64,000 bases of DNA from Mesobacillus jeotgali (GCF_014856545.2 NZ_CP109811.1:4272001-4336000); one strand, 5' to 3'; counted from the stretch's first letter, positions 1 to 10,800 are shown. Made by a program: numbers and translations. Notes: generated by a model from the letters alone, not told the origin.

Positions 1-133
1 CTGTAATCGACTCATAATCCGAGCGGCATTCTTCGCCAATTCGAAAAATTTCGTCTTTACTTTCGCCAACAGTTTCAATCATTTTTTCAAGAATCATATC
101 AAGAGCTTTAGAATCAAACATTTTAATAACCAT
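1..133 (-). CDS. degS: DegS sensor histidine kinase, N-terminal fragment (runs off window)
   Basis: Only the first 44 codons are inside the window. The encoded start reads MVIKMFDSKALDMILEKM and is followed by a KDEIFRIGEE segment, which matches the N-terminus of Bacillus DegS, the cytoplasmic sensor kinase that phosphorylates DegU to control exoenzymes, motility and competence. A GGGGGAG ribosome site lies about 6 bases before the ATG. The neighbouring yvyE, LytR-CpsA-Psr gene and tagO are in the B. subtilis order, which supports the call. degU should follow outside the window. Confidence 0.85.
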   Translation of the reverse strand, partial: MVIKMFDSKALDMILEKMIETVGESKDEIFRIGEECRSDYESIT

Positions 134-555
134 TTAAACTCCCCCATGGGTGGCACACATAGATATTTTATCGTGAAACATGGATGGTTACTAATTTCAA
201 CAAGAAAATCATGCCAATTTTAATAAAAATCGTCATAAAGACACAGAATCAGATTACCATTCTAAGTCTTATATCCTATAATTTTAGGAAATAAACTCTT
301 CTTTGAAAATTAAAACATTTTTCCAAAAATATTAATCGGAGCCTTTCCTATTGGTAGGACCACTAAACATTATAACATCCATACATATTTACTGTATTAA
401 AGTTATATTACAATCATAAGACAGGAATTGTCCTATGATAAGCTGTAAACTTATAATGAATTGTAGCACTAAAAACTATTAACGAAAATAAGCACTGTGT
501 CAAAATGACCATATAGAGTATTGGGAAATTTTTTAAAAGAGAGGAACGAACCTAA
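134..555. other. Divergent intergenic region degS/yvyE
   Basis: This 422-base AT-rich gap must hold the promoters of degS (leftward) and yvyE (rightward). I see no hairpin, repeat or convincing -35/-10 pair that I would assign. Confidence 0.5.
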
Positions 556-1194
556 TTGCTTCCAAATTACTATACAGTAAAAGGTTATGGAGAACATGAA
601 ATCGAGATTCAAAAATCCCGGTTCATAGCATATATAGATAGAGCGGAGACAGAGGAAGAAGCCCAGGAGTTCATCCAGTCCATTAAGAAAAAACACTGGA
701 ATGCCAATCATAATTGCTCTGCCTACATGATTGGCGAAAATGATCAGATCCAGAAGGCTAATGATGATGGAGAACCAAGCGGTACTGCAGGGGTACCAAT
801 CCTTGAGGTTTTAAAAAAGAAGCATTTAAAGGATACGGTTGTGGTAATCACACGTTACTTCGGCGGCATCAAACTTGGAGCCGGCGGTTTGATTCGCGCA
901 TACGGCAAGGCCACTTCCGAAGGTTTGTCAGCCACAGGAATCGTAGAGCGAAAGCTGATGCGAATCGTTCACACCACTGTTGAATACACCTGGCTTGGCA
1001 AAATCGAAAATGAGCTAAGATCATCCGTATATCAATTAAAAGAAATCCACTACCTGGATAAGGTGGAGATCGAAACATTCGTGGAAGAAGCACAGACAGA
1101 AACGTTCAAGGAATGGATGGTTGAACTGACGAGCGGACAGTGTGAATTGCGTGAAGGCGACATGCAATATTTAGAGGAGCCAGCTGCCGTTTAA
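556..1194 (+). CDS. yvyE: YvyE, YigZ/IMPACT-family protein
   Basis: The 212-residue protein has the two-domain layout of the YigZ/UPF0029 (IMPACT) family. The N-terminal part contains SRFIAYIDRAETEEEA, AYMIGENDQIQKANDDGEPS and a VVITRYFGGIKLGAGGLIRA segment, the family signature, and the C-terminal part is the smaller DUF1949-like ferredoxin fold. It is a cytoplasmic protein whose molecular role is poorly defined; eukaryotic relatives bind the Gcn1 translation-stress factor. Translation most likely starts at TTG 556, preceded by GAGAGGAACG. Position between degS and the LytR-CpsA-Psr gene is the same as in B. subtilis. Confidence 0.9.
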   Translation: MLPNYYTVKGYGEHEIEIQKSRFIAYIDRAETEEEAQEFIQSIKKKHWNANHNCSAYMIGENDQIQKANDDGEPSGTAGVPILEVLKKKHLKDTVVVITRYFGGIKLGAGGLIRAYGKATSEGLSATGIVERKLMRIVHTTVEYTWLGKIENELRSSVYQLKEIHYLDKVEIETFVEEAQTETFKEWMVELTSGQCELREGDMQYLEEPAAV

Positions 1195-1298
1195 TCGGAT
1201 CTTTGAAAAATTCAATTTACGAAACATGATAAAAATTGTAGAATAAAATGTGGCTTACAAAAAAAGGTTGATTATTTTTTAACAAAAGGAGCTATCTT

Positions 1299-2315
1299 AT
1301 GTCTGTTGATAGACGTTCACTATTGAAAAAGCGCAAGAAACGAAGAAGAATCGTTTCCACCGTATTGTTTGTCGTGCTATTCACTGTCCTTACTGCAGGT
1401 GGATACGGAGCATTCTTATATAATAAAGCACAATCCGTCATTGATGATTCTTATAAACCGCTGGATCGCCAGTCAGATAAACGAGACAAACAAGTTAATC
1501 CGGATGTCGATAACATCTCCGTCCTGTTTGTCGGAATCGATGACAGCGAAGCACGTAATTTCGAGTCCGCATCGCGTACTGATGCATTGATGCTGGCAAC
1601 ACTTAATGAAAAAGACAAATCCATCAAGCTGTTAAGCATCCCTCGTGACTCGCTTGTCTATATCCCAAGCAAGGGCTATGAGGATAAAATCAACCACGCG
1701 TATGGTAAAGGCGGCATTACTTCTACTATTGAAACGGTCGAAGAACTGCTCGATGTACCGGTTGACTATTATGTCCAAATGAATTTTGAAGCATTCATTG
1801 ATGTCGTTGATGCCCTGGATGGCATTGAAGTTGAAGTCCCATTTGAATTACATGAAAAAGACTCAACTGACCGTAATGGTGCGGTTTACTTGAAACCTGG
1901 ACTCCAAACCCTTGATGGTGAGGAAGCATTGGCACTGGCACGCACAAGAAAGCTCGATAACGATATCGAACGCGGCAAACGACAGCAGGAAATTCTTAAA
2001 TCAATCATGAAAAAAGCAGCCTCTGCTAAATCGATCACAAAGTACTCAGACGTAATGGAAGCCGTTGGCGACAACATGCAGACGGACCTATCTTTCAGTG
2101 AGATGAAAGCATTGGTCGACTATGCTACGGCAGGATCAAGCCTGGATGTCGAAACAATGTCTCTCCAGGGTGCCGATGCAACGATTGACGGCGTATATTA
2201 CTACCAGCTTGACGAAGAGGCATTGCAGCAAACGATGCTTGACCTCAAAACCCACCTGATGGTATCAGGGCAAGAAGACTCGCACAAACTTGCCGAAAAA
2301 GATGACGAAGAATAA
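1299..2315 (+). CDS. tagV: LytR-CpsA-Psr wall-polymer ligase (TagV/YvhJ-like)
   Basis: 338 residues: a basic cytoplasmic head (KKRKKRRR), one membrane segment at about residues 20-42, then an extracellular LCP domain. Diagnostic stretches are SVLFVGIDDSEA, SRTDALMLATLN, KLLSIPRDSLVYIP and KINHAYGKGG; the conserved Asp and Arg residues that bind the polyprenyl-pyrophosphate donor are present. LCP enzymes move teichoic acids or other anionic polymers from the lipid carrier to peptidoglycan. Location next to yvyE and tagO matches B. subtilis tagV (yvhJ). An AAAGGAG site precedes ATG 1299, and a terminator follows the stop. It is acid-rich at the C-terminus (KDDEE). Confidence 0.88.
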   Translation: MSVDRRSLLKKRKKRRRIVSTVLFVVLFTVLTAGGYGAFLYNKAQSVIDDSYKPLDRQSDKRDKQVNPDVDNISVLFVGIDDSEARNFESASRTDALMLATLNEKDKSIKLLSIPRDSLVYIPSKGYEDKINHAYGKGGITSTIETVEELLDVPVDYYVQMNFEAFIDVVDALDGIEVEVPFELHEKDSTDRNGAVYLKPGLQTLDGEEALALARTRKLDNDIERGKRQQEILKSIMKKAASAKSITKYSDVMEAVGDNMQTDLSFSEMKALVDYATAGSSLDVETMSLQGADATIDGVYYYQLDEEALQQTMLDLKTHLMVSGQEDSHKLAEKDDEE

Positions 2316-2322
2316 CATTTCC

Positions 2323-2350
2323 AGGACAGTATAAAGCTGTCCTTTTTATT
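2323..2350 (+). terminator. Terminator of the LCP gene
   Basis: AGGACAG (2323-2329) pairs with CTGTCCT (2337-2343) and runs into a T-rich tract, 8 bases after the LCP stop codon. Confidence 0.8.
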
Positions 2351-2494
2351 TTGCAGAAAACATTGTGCTTTTATGTAGTGCCCTTCATCATTTATTGCAA
2401 AATGAATCTAAATCACACCATATTTTCTATATATCCAACACCACTAAGACTAAACATAATTTTTTTACCTATCCCTAAACAGTCCATTTTCCCA

Positions 2495-2527
2495 ACAAAA
2501 AAGCCGTTCCAATTCAGGAACGGCTTA
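2495..2527 (-). terminator. Terminator of tagO
   Basis: AAGCCGTTCC (2501-2510) and GGAACGGCTT (2518-2527) form a 10-bp stem. On the minus strand it is followed by a run of T (plus-strand A tract 2497-2502). It lies 6 bases beyond the tagO stop. Confidence 0.85.
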
Positions 2528-2532
2528 CTTCA

Positions 2533-3591
2533 TTATGATCGATCTTTTGCTGTCGAGTAACGACGAACAAATTTTAATAATGGACGATGGTTCTTCCCCA
2601 TCAAGCCGATACTTTCCGCTAACACTTCAATCAGCAGCAACAGGCCGGCAATTACAAGGAATGAACCCCATACCTTTGCCTGGGAGAAAATCACAGCTGT
2701 TAATCCGAAGAATGCTGCAAGAGCGTAAATCAAGATTACAGTCTGGCGATGCGAATACCCAAGTCTCAATAAGCAATGATGCAAGTGTGATTTATCAGGT
2801 GCCGATAACGGCTTTTTATTCACTACCCTTCTGATGATCGCAAAAAATGTATCAGATATGGGTACACCGAGGATAATAATAGGAACAATCAATGAAATGA
2901 CTGTGACATTTTTGAATCCCAACAGGGAAAGTACAGCTATGATATAGCCCAGGAACAATGCTCCTGTATCTCCCATGAAAATCTTTGCTGGATGGAAATT
3001 GTAAAACAGGAAACCAAGTGTGCTTGCAAGCAATATTGCAGCGATAGCAACAACATAATAATTACCCATAATCAACGCCATAAAAGCGATGGTAATTAAT
3101 GCAATGGATGAAACACCGGCTGCCAGGCCATCCAGACCATCAATCAAGTTGATGGCATTGGTTATTCCGACAATCCACAAAATGGTCAGCGGGATACTCA
3201 AGTAACCGAATTCGATTACTCCGCCAAAAGGCAGGTTGATAAACGATACGAGCACATCGCCCCAAACGACTACAACAATGGCTGCTGCCAATTGTCCGGC
3301 TAGCTTAATTTTAGCGGAAAGCTCGAACATATCATCGAAAATTCCGGTTAAAATAATGATTAAGCTGCCGAGTACCAGCGGCCAGTGGGTTGCACTGCTT
3401 GGCTGGAGTACGAGCAAGCCGACGATGAAGCTGATATAAATTGCTAAGCCCCCGAGTCGAGGCATGATTTTTTGATGGACTTTTCTTTGATTGGGTTTAT
3501 CTGTCGCGCCGATTTTAATGGCAAACCTTTTTACCAGCGGCGTGATCAAAATGGAGGTGATAAAACAAATGAACATTGTAACATAAATCAT
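2533..3591 (-). CDS. tagO: TagO/WecA-type undecaprenyl-phosphate GlcNAc-1-phosphate transferase
   Basis: Polytopic membrane enzyme of 352 residues that transfers GlcNAc-1-phosphate from UDP-GlcNAc to undecaprenyl phosphate, the first step of wall teichoic acid and linkage-unit synthesis. Family motifs are DKPNQRKVHQKIMPRLGG after the first membrane helix, NAINLIDGLDGLAAG (the catalytic Asp loop), FMGDTGALFLG and HLHHCLLRLG. About ten hydrophobic segments are visible. I place the start at ATG 3591 because AAGGAGG sits 6 bases upstream; an in-frame start further upstream (3642) has no such site. It is convergent with the LCP gene. Confidence 0.93.
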   Translation of the reverse strand: MIYVTMFICFITSILITPLVKRFAIKIGATDKPNQRKVHQKIMPRLGGLAIYISFIVGLLVLQPSSATHWPLVLGSLIIILTGIFDDMFELSAKIKLAGQLAAAIVVVVWGDVLVSFINLPFGGVIEFGYLSIPLTILWIVGITNAINLIDGLDGLAAGVSSIALITIAFMALIMGNYYVVAIAAILLASTLGFLFYNFHPAKIFMGDTGALFLGYIIAVLSLLGFKNVTVISLIVPIIILGVPISDTFFAIIRRVVNKKPLSAPDKSHLHHCLLRLGYSHRQTVILIYALAAFFGLTAVIFSQAKVWGSFLVIAGLLLLIEVLAESIGLMGKNHRPLLKFVRRYSTAKDRS

Positions 3592-4208
3592 GTTGGTCCT
3601 CCTTAATAAATAGCATAACCAATGCGGGTTTATTTTGAACATCTAATTGATGACTTTTCCGTTATAAATTGTCAGTCCACAAAGCAGCTGTCAGGACTGT
3701 CTGCAGTGCATGTTTTTAGCCGAAATGAGCAATTGCTCAGATTACCACAAAAAGCATTATAGCATAAGTTAGTAATCTCTGAAACAACTAATATTCCTAA
3801 CTATCGACAAATATCTTCATTTTTACTAGTACCATTTCCCGATTCCCTTGAAAAACAAACGTATTCCAGCCTCCTATACTTTTCGTAAATAACCTTATTA
3901 TTTAGTGGGTATTCAACTCAATCTTTTATATAGACGTTGTGTAATACGAATAAGTTACCGAGAATAATAGAAAAATTTGTCACCTTGGCAAAACATACTA
4001 TTATAAGGAAATAAATGATATACTACTATAAAAAGCGCAAGCGCCTTGGTCAGCCCCGACAAGCGCTGGAGGGCCGACCGGTGAAGTCGTTCTTTGACTT
4101 CATCGGGCGGACCGAAACGACTCGAGGGGATAGGCGCTGAAGCTAGACACTAATCAAAGTGTAAAAGCTTAATTAAATATTCAAACATGATTAAGGGAGC
4201 GTTAATGG
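3592..4208. other. Intergenic region tagO/secA2
   Basis: A 617-base gap between the divergent tagO and secA2. It carries the GC-rich dispersed repeat at 4030-4152 listed separately. The rest is AT-rich and should hold both promoters, but I cannot fix them with confidence. Confidence 0.5.
4030..4152. repeat. Bacillaceae-type dispersed intergenic repeat
   Basis: A GC-rich block inside AT-rich DNA. It begins AAAGCGCAAGCGCCTTGGTC, contains the inverted pair GAAGTCGTTC/GACTTC around 4083-4102, and ends GGCGCTGAAGCTAGACAC. Its ends mirror each other (AAGCGC...GGCGCT). From memory this resembles a repeat scattered through many Bacillaceae genomes. Only one copy is in this window, so the family assignment rests on recall, not on comparison here. 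Confidence 0.55.
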
Positions 4209-6566
4209 ATGCTGTCGATTTTAAAGAAGAAATTTGGCGATTCGAATGAGAAGCGCCTTAAGAAATATCGGGAGTTAGTACAACAAATTAATCAAATAGA
4301 ACCAGAGATTGAAAGACTCAGTGATGATGAGCTTAAAAATAAAACAGTTTACTTTAAGGAGCAGCTTGCCAGCGGCAAAAAGATCGATGATATCAAAGTC
4401 GAGGCCTTTGCTGTCGTTCGCGAAGCATCAAAGCGCGTGCTTGGCCTGCGTCACTATGATGTCCAATTGATCGGCGGCCTTGTCCTCAATGAAGGCAATA
4501 TTGCTGAAATGCCTACTGGCGAGGGCAAAACATTGGTCGCTTCACTGCCGAGCTATCTTCGTGCCCTTGAGGGAAAAGGTGTTCACGTTATCACAGTCAA
4601 TGATTACCTTGCTACACGTGACCGTAACCAGATTGGCAAGATCCATGAGTTTCTAGGGTTGACGGTCGGATTGAATGTGCCGATGATGGAGGCAAATCAA
4701 AAGCAGCTTGCCTATCAGGCTGACATTACATATGGAATCGGGACAGAATTCGGCTTTGACTACTTGCGTGACAATATGGTCGCCAGCGTAGCACAGCGTG
4801 TCCAGAGGCCTTACCACTTTGCGATCATCGATGAGATTGACAGCGTGTTGATCGATGAAGCGAAAACACCTTTGATCATTGCCGGCAAAATGGAATCAAG
4901 CGCGGACCTCCATTATATTGGAGCCCGACTTGCCAAACGCTTCGAAAAAGATGTTGATTATACCTTCGATGAAGAAACGAAGGCAACAAGCCTTACGGAT
5001 ACCGGCATCAATAAAGTTGAGAAAGCATTCGGTGTCGATAATCTTTATGACCTTGAACACCAAACGCTGTATCACTATATGATCCAGGCAGTGCGCGCAC
5101 ATGTGATGTTCGAACGGGATGTTGATTATATTGTCAAGGATGGCAAAGTCATGCTGGTCGATATGTTCACAGGCAGGATCATGGAAGGCCGCACGATGTC
5201 AGATGGACTTCATCAGGCACTGGAGGCCAAAGAAGGTGTAGAGGTTACAGATGAAAATAAAACACAGGCATCGATCACAGTACAGAACTATTTCCGTATG
5301 TACCCAATGATGTCTGGTATGACTGGTACTGCCAAGACAGAAGAAAGCGAATTCCGCCAGGTTTATGGGATGGATGTCATTCAAATCCCTACTAATAAGC
5401 CTGTCATTCGCAAAGACCTTACAGATTTTGTGTTTGAAACGAAGGACCAAAAATACACCGCTGTTACAAATGAAGTCAAGGAACGAAATGTCAAAGGCCA
5501 ACCAGTTCTTATAGGAACAACCTCAATCCTTCAATCGGAAAAAGTTGCAGAATACCTCAAGAATGAAAACCTGCAATTTGAACTTTTGAACGCCAAGACG
5601 GTTGAACAGGAAGTCCGCCTGATTTCCCAGGCTGGACAGCGCGGCAGAATCACAATCGCGACCAATATGGCCGGCCGCGGAACTGACATCCTCCTTGGTG
5701 AAGGGGTAGCGGAATTAGGCGGACTGCATGTCATCGGTACAGAAAGGCATGAAAGCCGCCGTGTCGACAATCAGCTTAAGGGCCGTGCAGGACGACAGGG
5801 TGATCCTGGATCTTCTCAATTCTTCATCTCGATCGAGGATGATATGTTCCGCCGGTTCGCCCAGGATGATCTGGAAAAGCTCAAGCCTACCGTGGTTACT
5901 GATGAAAAAGGCGTCATCCAGAACAAAAAGATATCCGAGTTTGTCGACCGCACGCAGCGGATTGTGGAGGGTGCAAACTTCTCCATGCGCGAATATAACC
6001 TGCAGCTGGATGATGTCATTAACGAGCAGCGCAATGTCATTTATACTCTCCGCAACAGGGTACTTGAAGAGCAAGATCAAATTTCGATCATCTTGCCGCT
6101 TGTGGATCGTACCGTCAAGCACTTATTGGACAAATATTGCCTTGAGGACGAAATTCCAGAGAACTGGCCTTTGAAAGATTTAAAGCTCGAGCTGGATCAA
6201 TTCCTTCCAGGAATGAATATTGAATTCCCTGATGAGAATTTTGACGAGAAAACCATCCAGCAGCTTACTGAAGGCCGTGTTTCAGAATTCAAAGAAAAAG
6301 CAGAGTCTGTACGTGATAACCTGCAGCTGCAGGAAGCTTTAAGAGGGTCTAATACCTTTGTGATCGACCGCAATTGGATCAGGCATCTTGAAAACATGAC
6401 AAGGCTGAAGGAAGGCATCGGAATGCGCCATTATCAGCAGGAGGATCCTATGCGCCTTTATCAGAAGGAAGGCCTGGAACTTTTTGAAATGGCCTATTAT
6501 AAAATCACGAAAGAAATCAGCATCCAGACTGCACAGCTCATGATTGTAGCTGAATCCCAGGAATAG
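4209..6566 (+). CDS. secA2: Accessory preprotein translocase ATPase SecA2
   Basis: 785-residue SecA-family motor. Walker A lies at MPTGEGKTLVA (about residue 100), the DEAD-like box at DEIDSVLIDEAKTPLI (about 208) and motif VI at KGRAGRQGDPGSSQFF (about 525). It is shorter than housekeeping SecA (about 840 residues) and ends QTAQLMIVAESQE with no C-terminal CxC...CH zinc segment. This, plus the adjacent slaP, identifies SecA2, which in Bacillus anthracis exports S-layer proteins. ATG 4209 is preceded by AAGGGAG. slaP starts 15 bases downstream, so the two are surely one operon. Confidence 0.92.
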   Translation: MLSILKKKFGDSNEKRLKKYRELVQQINQIEPEIERLSDDELKNKTVYFKEQLASGKKIDDIKVEAFAVVREASKRVLGLRHYDVQLIGGLVLNEGNIAEMPTGEGKTLVASLPSYLRALEGKGVHVITVNDYLATRDRNQIGKIHEFLGLTVGLNVPMMEANQKQLAYQADITYGIGTEFGFDYLRDNMVASVAQRVQRPYHFAIIDEIDSVLIDEAKTPLIIAGKMESSADLHYIGARLAKRFEKDVDYTFDEETKATSLTDTGINKVEKAFGVDNLYDLEHQTLYHYMIQAVRAHVMFERDVDYIVKDGKVMLVDMFTGRIMEGRTMSDGLHQALEAKEGVEVTDENKTQASITVQNYFRMYPMMSGMTGTAKTEESEFRQVYGMDVIQIPTNKPVIRKDLTDFVFETKDQKYTAVTNEVKERNVKGQPVLIGTTSILQSEKVAEYLKNENLQFELLNAKTVEQEVRLISQAGQRGRITIATNMAGRGTDILLGEGVAELGGLHVIGTERHESRRVDNQLKGRAGRQGDPGSSQFFISIEDDMFRRFAQDDLEKLKPTVVTDEKGVIQNKKISEFVDRTQRIVEGANFSMREYNLQLDDVINEQRNVIYTLRNRVLEEQDQISIILPLVDRTVKHLLDKYCLEDEIPENWPLKDLKLELDQFLPGMNIEFPDENFDEKTIQQLTEGRVSEFKEKAESVRDNLQLQEALRGSNTFVIDRNWIRHLENMTRLKEGIGMRHYQQEDPMRLYQKEGLELFEMAYYKITKEISIQTAQLMIVAESQE

Positions 6567-6580
6567 AAAGGATTAAGGAT

Positions 6581-7486
6581 ATGTTTTCTTTTTTCAAAAA
6601 AAACAAAAAAGATAAGATTGAAAAACTAGGCGAAGATACTGTAGTAGCTTCAAAGGAATTGCTTGATGACGAAAGTGCCGTTGAAGATAACCAGGAAGTA
6701 TACACAGAGCTGTCGCTGCACCCATCGATGAATGTACCGCAGGAAACACAGTATGTACTGCGTTTCCTCAACAATGAGCTTCCTCCTTTGAAGCCGAACC
6801 AGGTATCACTTTCAGGAATTGAGCTTCGTGCAGAAGAAAGCCAGCTGGTTGTCTCTGCATTTGTCCGCAATAGTGTGCCGAAAGCGATCAGTCTTAATGA
6901 ATCACCAATACTGCTGATTGGTCCAAATGGAGAGCATTTGGCTCGCAGGGTGTTCGATTTAAGAGAGCTTGGTGAAATTCCGGCAAACAGCAGCAGACCA
7001 TGGCATTTCCATTTTCAATTAAGTGATGTCCTGACCAATGAAATACCTCCCGAAGGCTGGAAGCTTGCATTTGAAATCAAAGCTCCCCACCGCCTTGATC
7101 TGGATCCGGCATGGGAAAACGTCCTTCCGGATGATGAAAAGGAAAAGCTCGTCAAGCTTGTTGAAAAACTTGGACCGCCAAATGATGGTGAAGTGAATTT
7201 CATGGGGCTCCAGGCGAAGAAAAACGAGAATGATGGCCTGAATGTCACGATATTCATCCGAAATGGGAATAACAAGAATGTTCAGCTGCATCAACTTCCT
7301 CTTCAAGTCGAGGACGCAGCCGGAGAAGTGATTGCCAAAGGTGGATTCGCTCTGGAACAGTTCGAGGTAAAAGCCAATACAAGCAAGCCTTGGACATTTA
7401 TTTTCCCTAAGGAGCTATTGCTTGTTCAGGATCCTGACCTTTCGAGGTGGAAGGTTAAAATTGTCGAGCATAAAGAAACCATATAA
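6581..7486 (+). CDS. slaP: Accessory Sec system S-layer assembly protein SlaP
   Basis: 301 residues with no signal peptide and no membrane helix, lysine-rich at the N-terminus (FFKKNKKDKIEKLGED), followed by two similar beta-rich halves of about 110 residues. Each half ends in a matching phrase (SSRPWHFHFQ and TSKPWTFIFP), so the protein looks like an internal duplication. In B. anthracis SlaP is the cytoplasmic partner of SecA2 needed for efficient export of Sap and EA1. Immediate linkage to secA2 supports the assignment. AAGGAT precedes ATG 6581, and a strong terminator follows. Confidence 0.85.
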   Translation: MFSFFKKNKKDKIEKLGEDTVVASKELLDDESAVEDNQEVYTELSLHPSMNVPQETQYVLRFLNNELPPLKPNQVSLSGIELRAEESQLVVSAFVRNSVPKAISLNESPILLIGPNGEHLARRVFDLRELGEIPANSSRPWHFHFQLSDVLTNEIPPEGWKLAFEIKAPHRLDLDPAWENVLPDDEKEKLVKLVEKLGPPNDGEVNFMGLQAKKNENDGLNVTIFIRNGNNKNVQLHQLPLQVEDAAGEVIAKGGFALEQFEVKANTSKPWTFIFPKELLLVQDPDLSRWKVKIVEHKETI

Positions 7487-7492
7487 TGAATG

Positions 7493-7534
7493 AAAAAATC
7501 CGAATCCCCCGTTTTGGAGGATCCGGATTTTTTA
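7493..7534 (+). terminator. Terminator of secA2-slaP
   Basis: AAAAATCCGAATCC pairs with GGATCCGGATTTTTT around a short loop, just after the slaP stop. A/T runs on both sides would let it work in both directions. Confidence 0.8.
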
Positions 7535-7614
7535 TATTTATTTGACTGTTGCAGTGCTCGAAAAGTCACATGAATCTTCCAAAAGCTGCAATCAGTATGA
7601 AGACAGGACTTCTC

Positions 7615-7656
7615 AAAAAATGAAGAGTACCCGCTTTTTAAGCGGGTACTCTTCAT
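7615..7656 (-). terminator. Long hairpin, probable minus-strand terminator
   Basis: GAAGAGTACCCGCTT (7622-7636) is a perfect inverted copy of the sequence ending at 7656. On the minus strand the 15-bp stem is followed by ATTTTTTGAG. It is a second barrier between the subtilase gene and slaP. Confidence 0.65.
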
Positions 7657-7835
7657 CGGCCATAACCAACCCTTGCACATTTGAAAAATAACAAAACAGG
7701 AATTGTGCTACATTACTATTTTACCACGTTGGCATCTTTATACAAGGATAAAATAAGAAATATTGTCATATTTAGCTAGTAAATTTATTTATTACCTGAA
7801 CCAGGTGTTCTTTTGATAATTGACTGAATTTTGCA

Positions 7836-7866
7836 AGAAAAAAATAGAAGAGGCGCTGCCCCTTCC
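7836..7866 (-). terminator. Terminator of the subtilase gene
   Basis: GAAGAGGC/GCCCCTTC stem with loop GCT. On the minus strand it is followed by TATTTTTTTC, directly after the stop codon of the subtilase. Confidence 0.75.
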
Positions 7867-7876
7867 ATTCTATTTA

Positions 7877-10800
7877 TTACTTCATATACACTTTCAGCTT
7901 ATATGGCTTGATGGTTGAGCTGCCATGGAAATCGCTGATTTTGATCTGGTAAGTTCCCTTTTTCAAAGAAGCTGATAACACTTCGGCATCACCTTCTGGA
8001 TAGAAATCAGCCTTAGAAACCAGTTTACCGTTTTGGTATAGCTCGATTTTGCCATCTGTCTCAATAGAACCTTCCAATTTGATGACACCTGAAGAGTTGC
8101 GCTCAAGGGTGAATGTATACCAGTCCTCGTCACCGAATGTTAATCCGGAATTGAAGTGGCCTGTTGACTCCCATGTATGAACTGTTAATTTCTTCATTTT
8201 TACAGGCTTGGATGCTTTATTGTTTACTACTTTATTGCCTGCGTCCTCATCCTTCGTATTAGCTGCAGCGACAGTCAGCTTGTAAGGCAGTAGAGTTAAC
8301 GGTGTGCTACTCTCTGGCCAGCCAGCTGCCACGATAATGTAGTTGCTGCCTTTTTTAGCCTTGAAAGAACCAAAGGTATAGCCGTTATATACTCCCTTTT
8401 CAATATATTGAGCAAGGTTGTATTCAAATTCATCCACTTTGCGATTTTTGTTCCGGTCTTCGATGATCTGGACAAAGCCGTAGAACGGACTGACGATTTC
8501 TTTCGGCAGGCGGCTAAGCGTTTTGGTCAAAGCACCACGCTCGAGAGTAACACCATGGACTCCGGTAGTCTTTGCCTTGAAGTAGAATACATCCTGGTCG
8601 TTTGGCATACCGAAGTTGCCTTGAACCACTGCACCTGGCATGTCTTTTACTTTTTCCAGCTTGTCATTGTCCTCGTATTTATCCATAACATCCTTCGTGA
8701 CAAGTCTTGAATTGAATGCATATGAATTGAAGCTGATTTCGTTCCTCATATAATCGTTGTTCAGTTTGATAAGGTATTTCTCTCCCTTTTTCAAACCTGT
8801 GTATACTTTAGTGGTGACTCCATTGCCAAACATTTCCCAGGTGACATTTGTTCCGATATAGTTAAGCCATTTGAACTCTTCACCTTCATCATTCTTTTCA
8901 GTTTCGAGCTTATAGATTTCAAACCAAGGAATATTGCCTGACTTATCGAGTGTGAACTCGTATACTCCTGTTTGCTGAGGGCTGAGTGTAAACCAATCCT
9001 CATCCTCGAATGATGATAAATATCCGTCTGCACGTTTGCCGATTGTATATGGTCGTGCATTCTCCTGGACCATATTCAGGTATTCCAGTTCAGGGTTTTC
9101 CTCATGCGCTGCATGATAGGCTGAAGCAATTTTAACCCTTTGCTGCTCAAGGTCTCCTTCAGCATGTTCTTCCATCGGCTCCTCTGACATTGGCGGTTCC
9201 TCCATGAACGGAAGATTGTCTTCATCCGCCGGCATTACTTTACCGTTAATACTGAAGAAATATGGTACCAAAGAGCTTTCAGGCTTCACCATTGTTTCAG
9301 TGAACATATCATAGCCATAATAGAATTCATACATACCATAGTAGTTGCCAGGCTGATTTGAAACTTTTACAGCATAAGGCATTCCTGGCTCAGCAGTAAA
9401 GGTCAATGCTTCCCCTTCACTGATTCCGCCATTGTTGGCATAGTACATTGGCTCGAATTCCTCGCCATGTTCACCTTCATGCGCCGCCTGGTATTCACCT
9501 TTATCAGGATATTCTCCCTCAGGCATCTCACCTGAAACTGGCAGGATCATATCAGCCGGATAAACACTGATTGCCGAGTTGGTTCCCGGAACCGCACTTA
9601 CTTCCAGCTTTACGACCTGTCGTTCTTCTACGGAAAACGTGAAGTAGTCATCATCTTCTCCATACCTTCCTGTAAAAGTCAGCGGATTCTCGTCATTGCT
9701 GTATGGAATCGTTTCGATTGCCACTGGATTCTCAAGGTCTGAATCATCTGTCAGATGACCGGTTGTCCTGCTTACCTGCAAAGTATATTTAGATGTTTTC
9801 TTTTTAGAGTCATCATAGTTTGCATTGACGTCCTTTACGCCTATCGCCAGTACTCCATCAGCTGGAGCTATGAAAAGCTTGCCTTCCGCCTTGCCTTCAC
9901 GAACTTTATTGACTTCATGAATGCGCTTTGTGCTGGCAGAAGTGAATCGCATCATCATTTTGTAATCATATTTATCCGCACCGGATAATACAGACTGGAT
10001 GTTGTCCCCTTTTTTCACATCGAACTTGATCCATTTTTCCTCGTAAGGCTTAGTGATTGCATCAGTGAACAATGATTGCTCGCTGACTTTCACGTTTTTG
10101 GCAGCTGCGAAGATTTCTTTTTCCGTCATTTTCTTATTTACGATGGAAGGAATCTTCTTCTGGTCAAATTGCAGTGCTTTTACAGGATTCACTAACCCGT
10201 GTCCAAATTTTACGTCAAAACCTTTTTCGCCCAGGTCATCTGCACTGTGCTCCAGAATATACTCAACCTGTGAGGCAGTAAGCTTTGGATACTTGGAAAG
10301 CAAAAGTGAAGCAGTTGCTGCTACGACCGGAGATGCCATGGACGTACCGCTCATTTTACGATAGCTTGATAGTTTTTCCGGTTCATAGATTGTACTGTAG
10401 ACATCTTCTCCCGGAGCGACGATGTCAACAGAAGGCCCGAAAGAAGAATAGCTTGATAGTTTTTTATACTTATTGGTAGAACCAACGCTGATGACACCTT
10501 CATATCCCGCCGGATAGTTTGTCCAATCAGTAGCATCATTGCCGGCTGCGGCAATAATAACCACATTCCTGGCGACTGCCTGCTTGACGGCATCCTCTAT
10601 GATCGGCGAAGGCATTGGGCCTCCAAGGCTCATATTGATGACTCTTGCCCCGCTCCTTACAGCTTCGAGGATTCCTTCGGCAATCGCATAGTCACTTGCG
10701 CCCCATCCACGGTCAAAAACATCGATAGAAAGGATATCAGCATCCGGATTGATTCCATACCCGCCGATTCCGTTATCTTTTTTCGCAGCGATAATTCCGG

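Larger units (their letters stand above)
7487..7876. other. Convergent intergenic region slaP / subtilase
   Basis: A 390-base gap between convergent genes. It holds three hairpins listed separately (7493-7534, 7615-7656, 7836-7866). The remaining 180 bases are AT-rich with no plausible gene. Confidence 0.6.

Noticed and set aside
4209..6566. Housekeeping SecA
   Set aside because: Shorter, lacks the C-terminal zinc segment and is coupled to slaP; in bacilli housekeeping secA lies next to prfB, which is not here.
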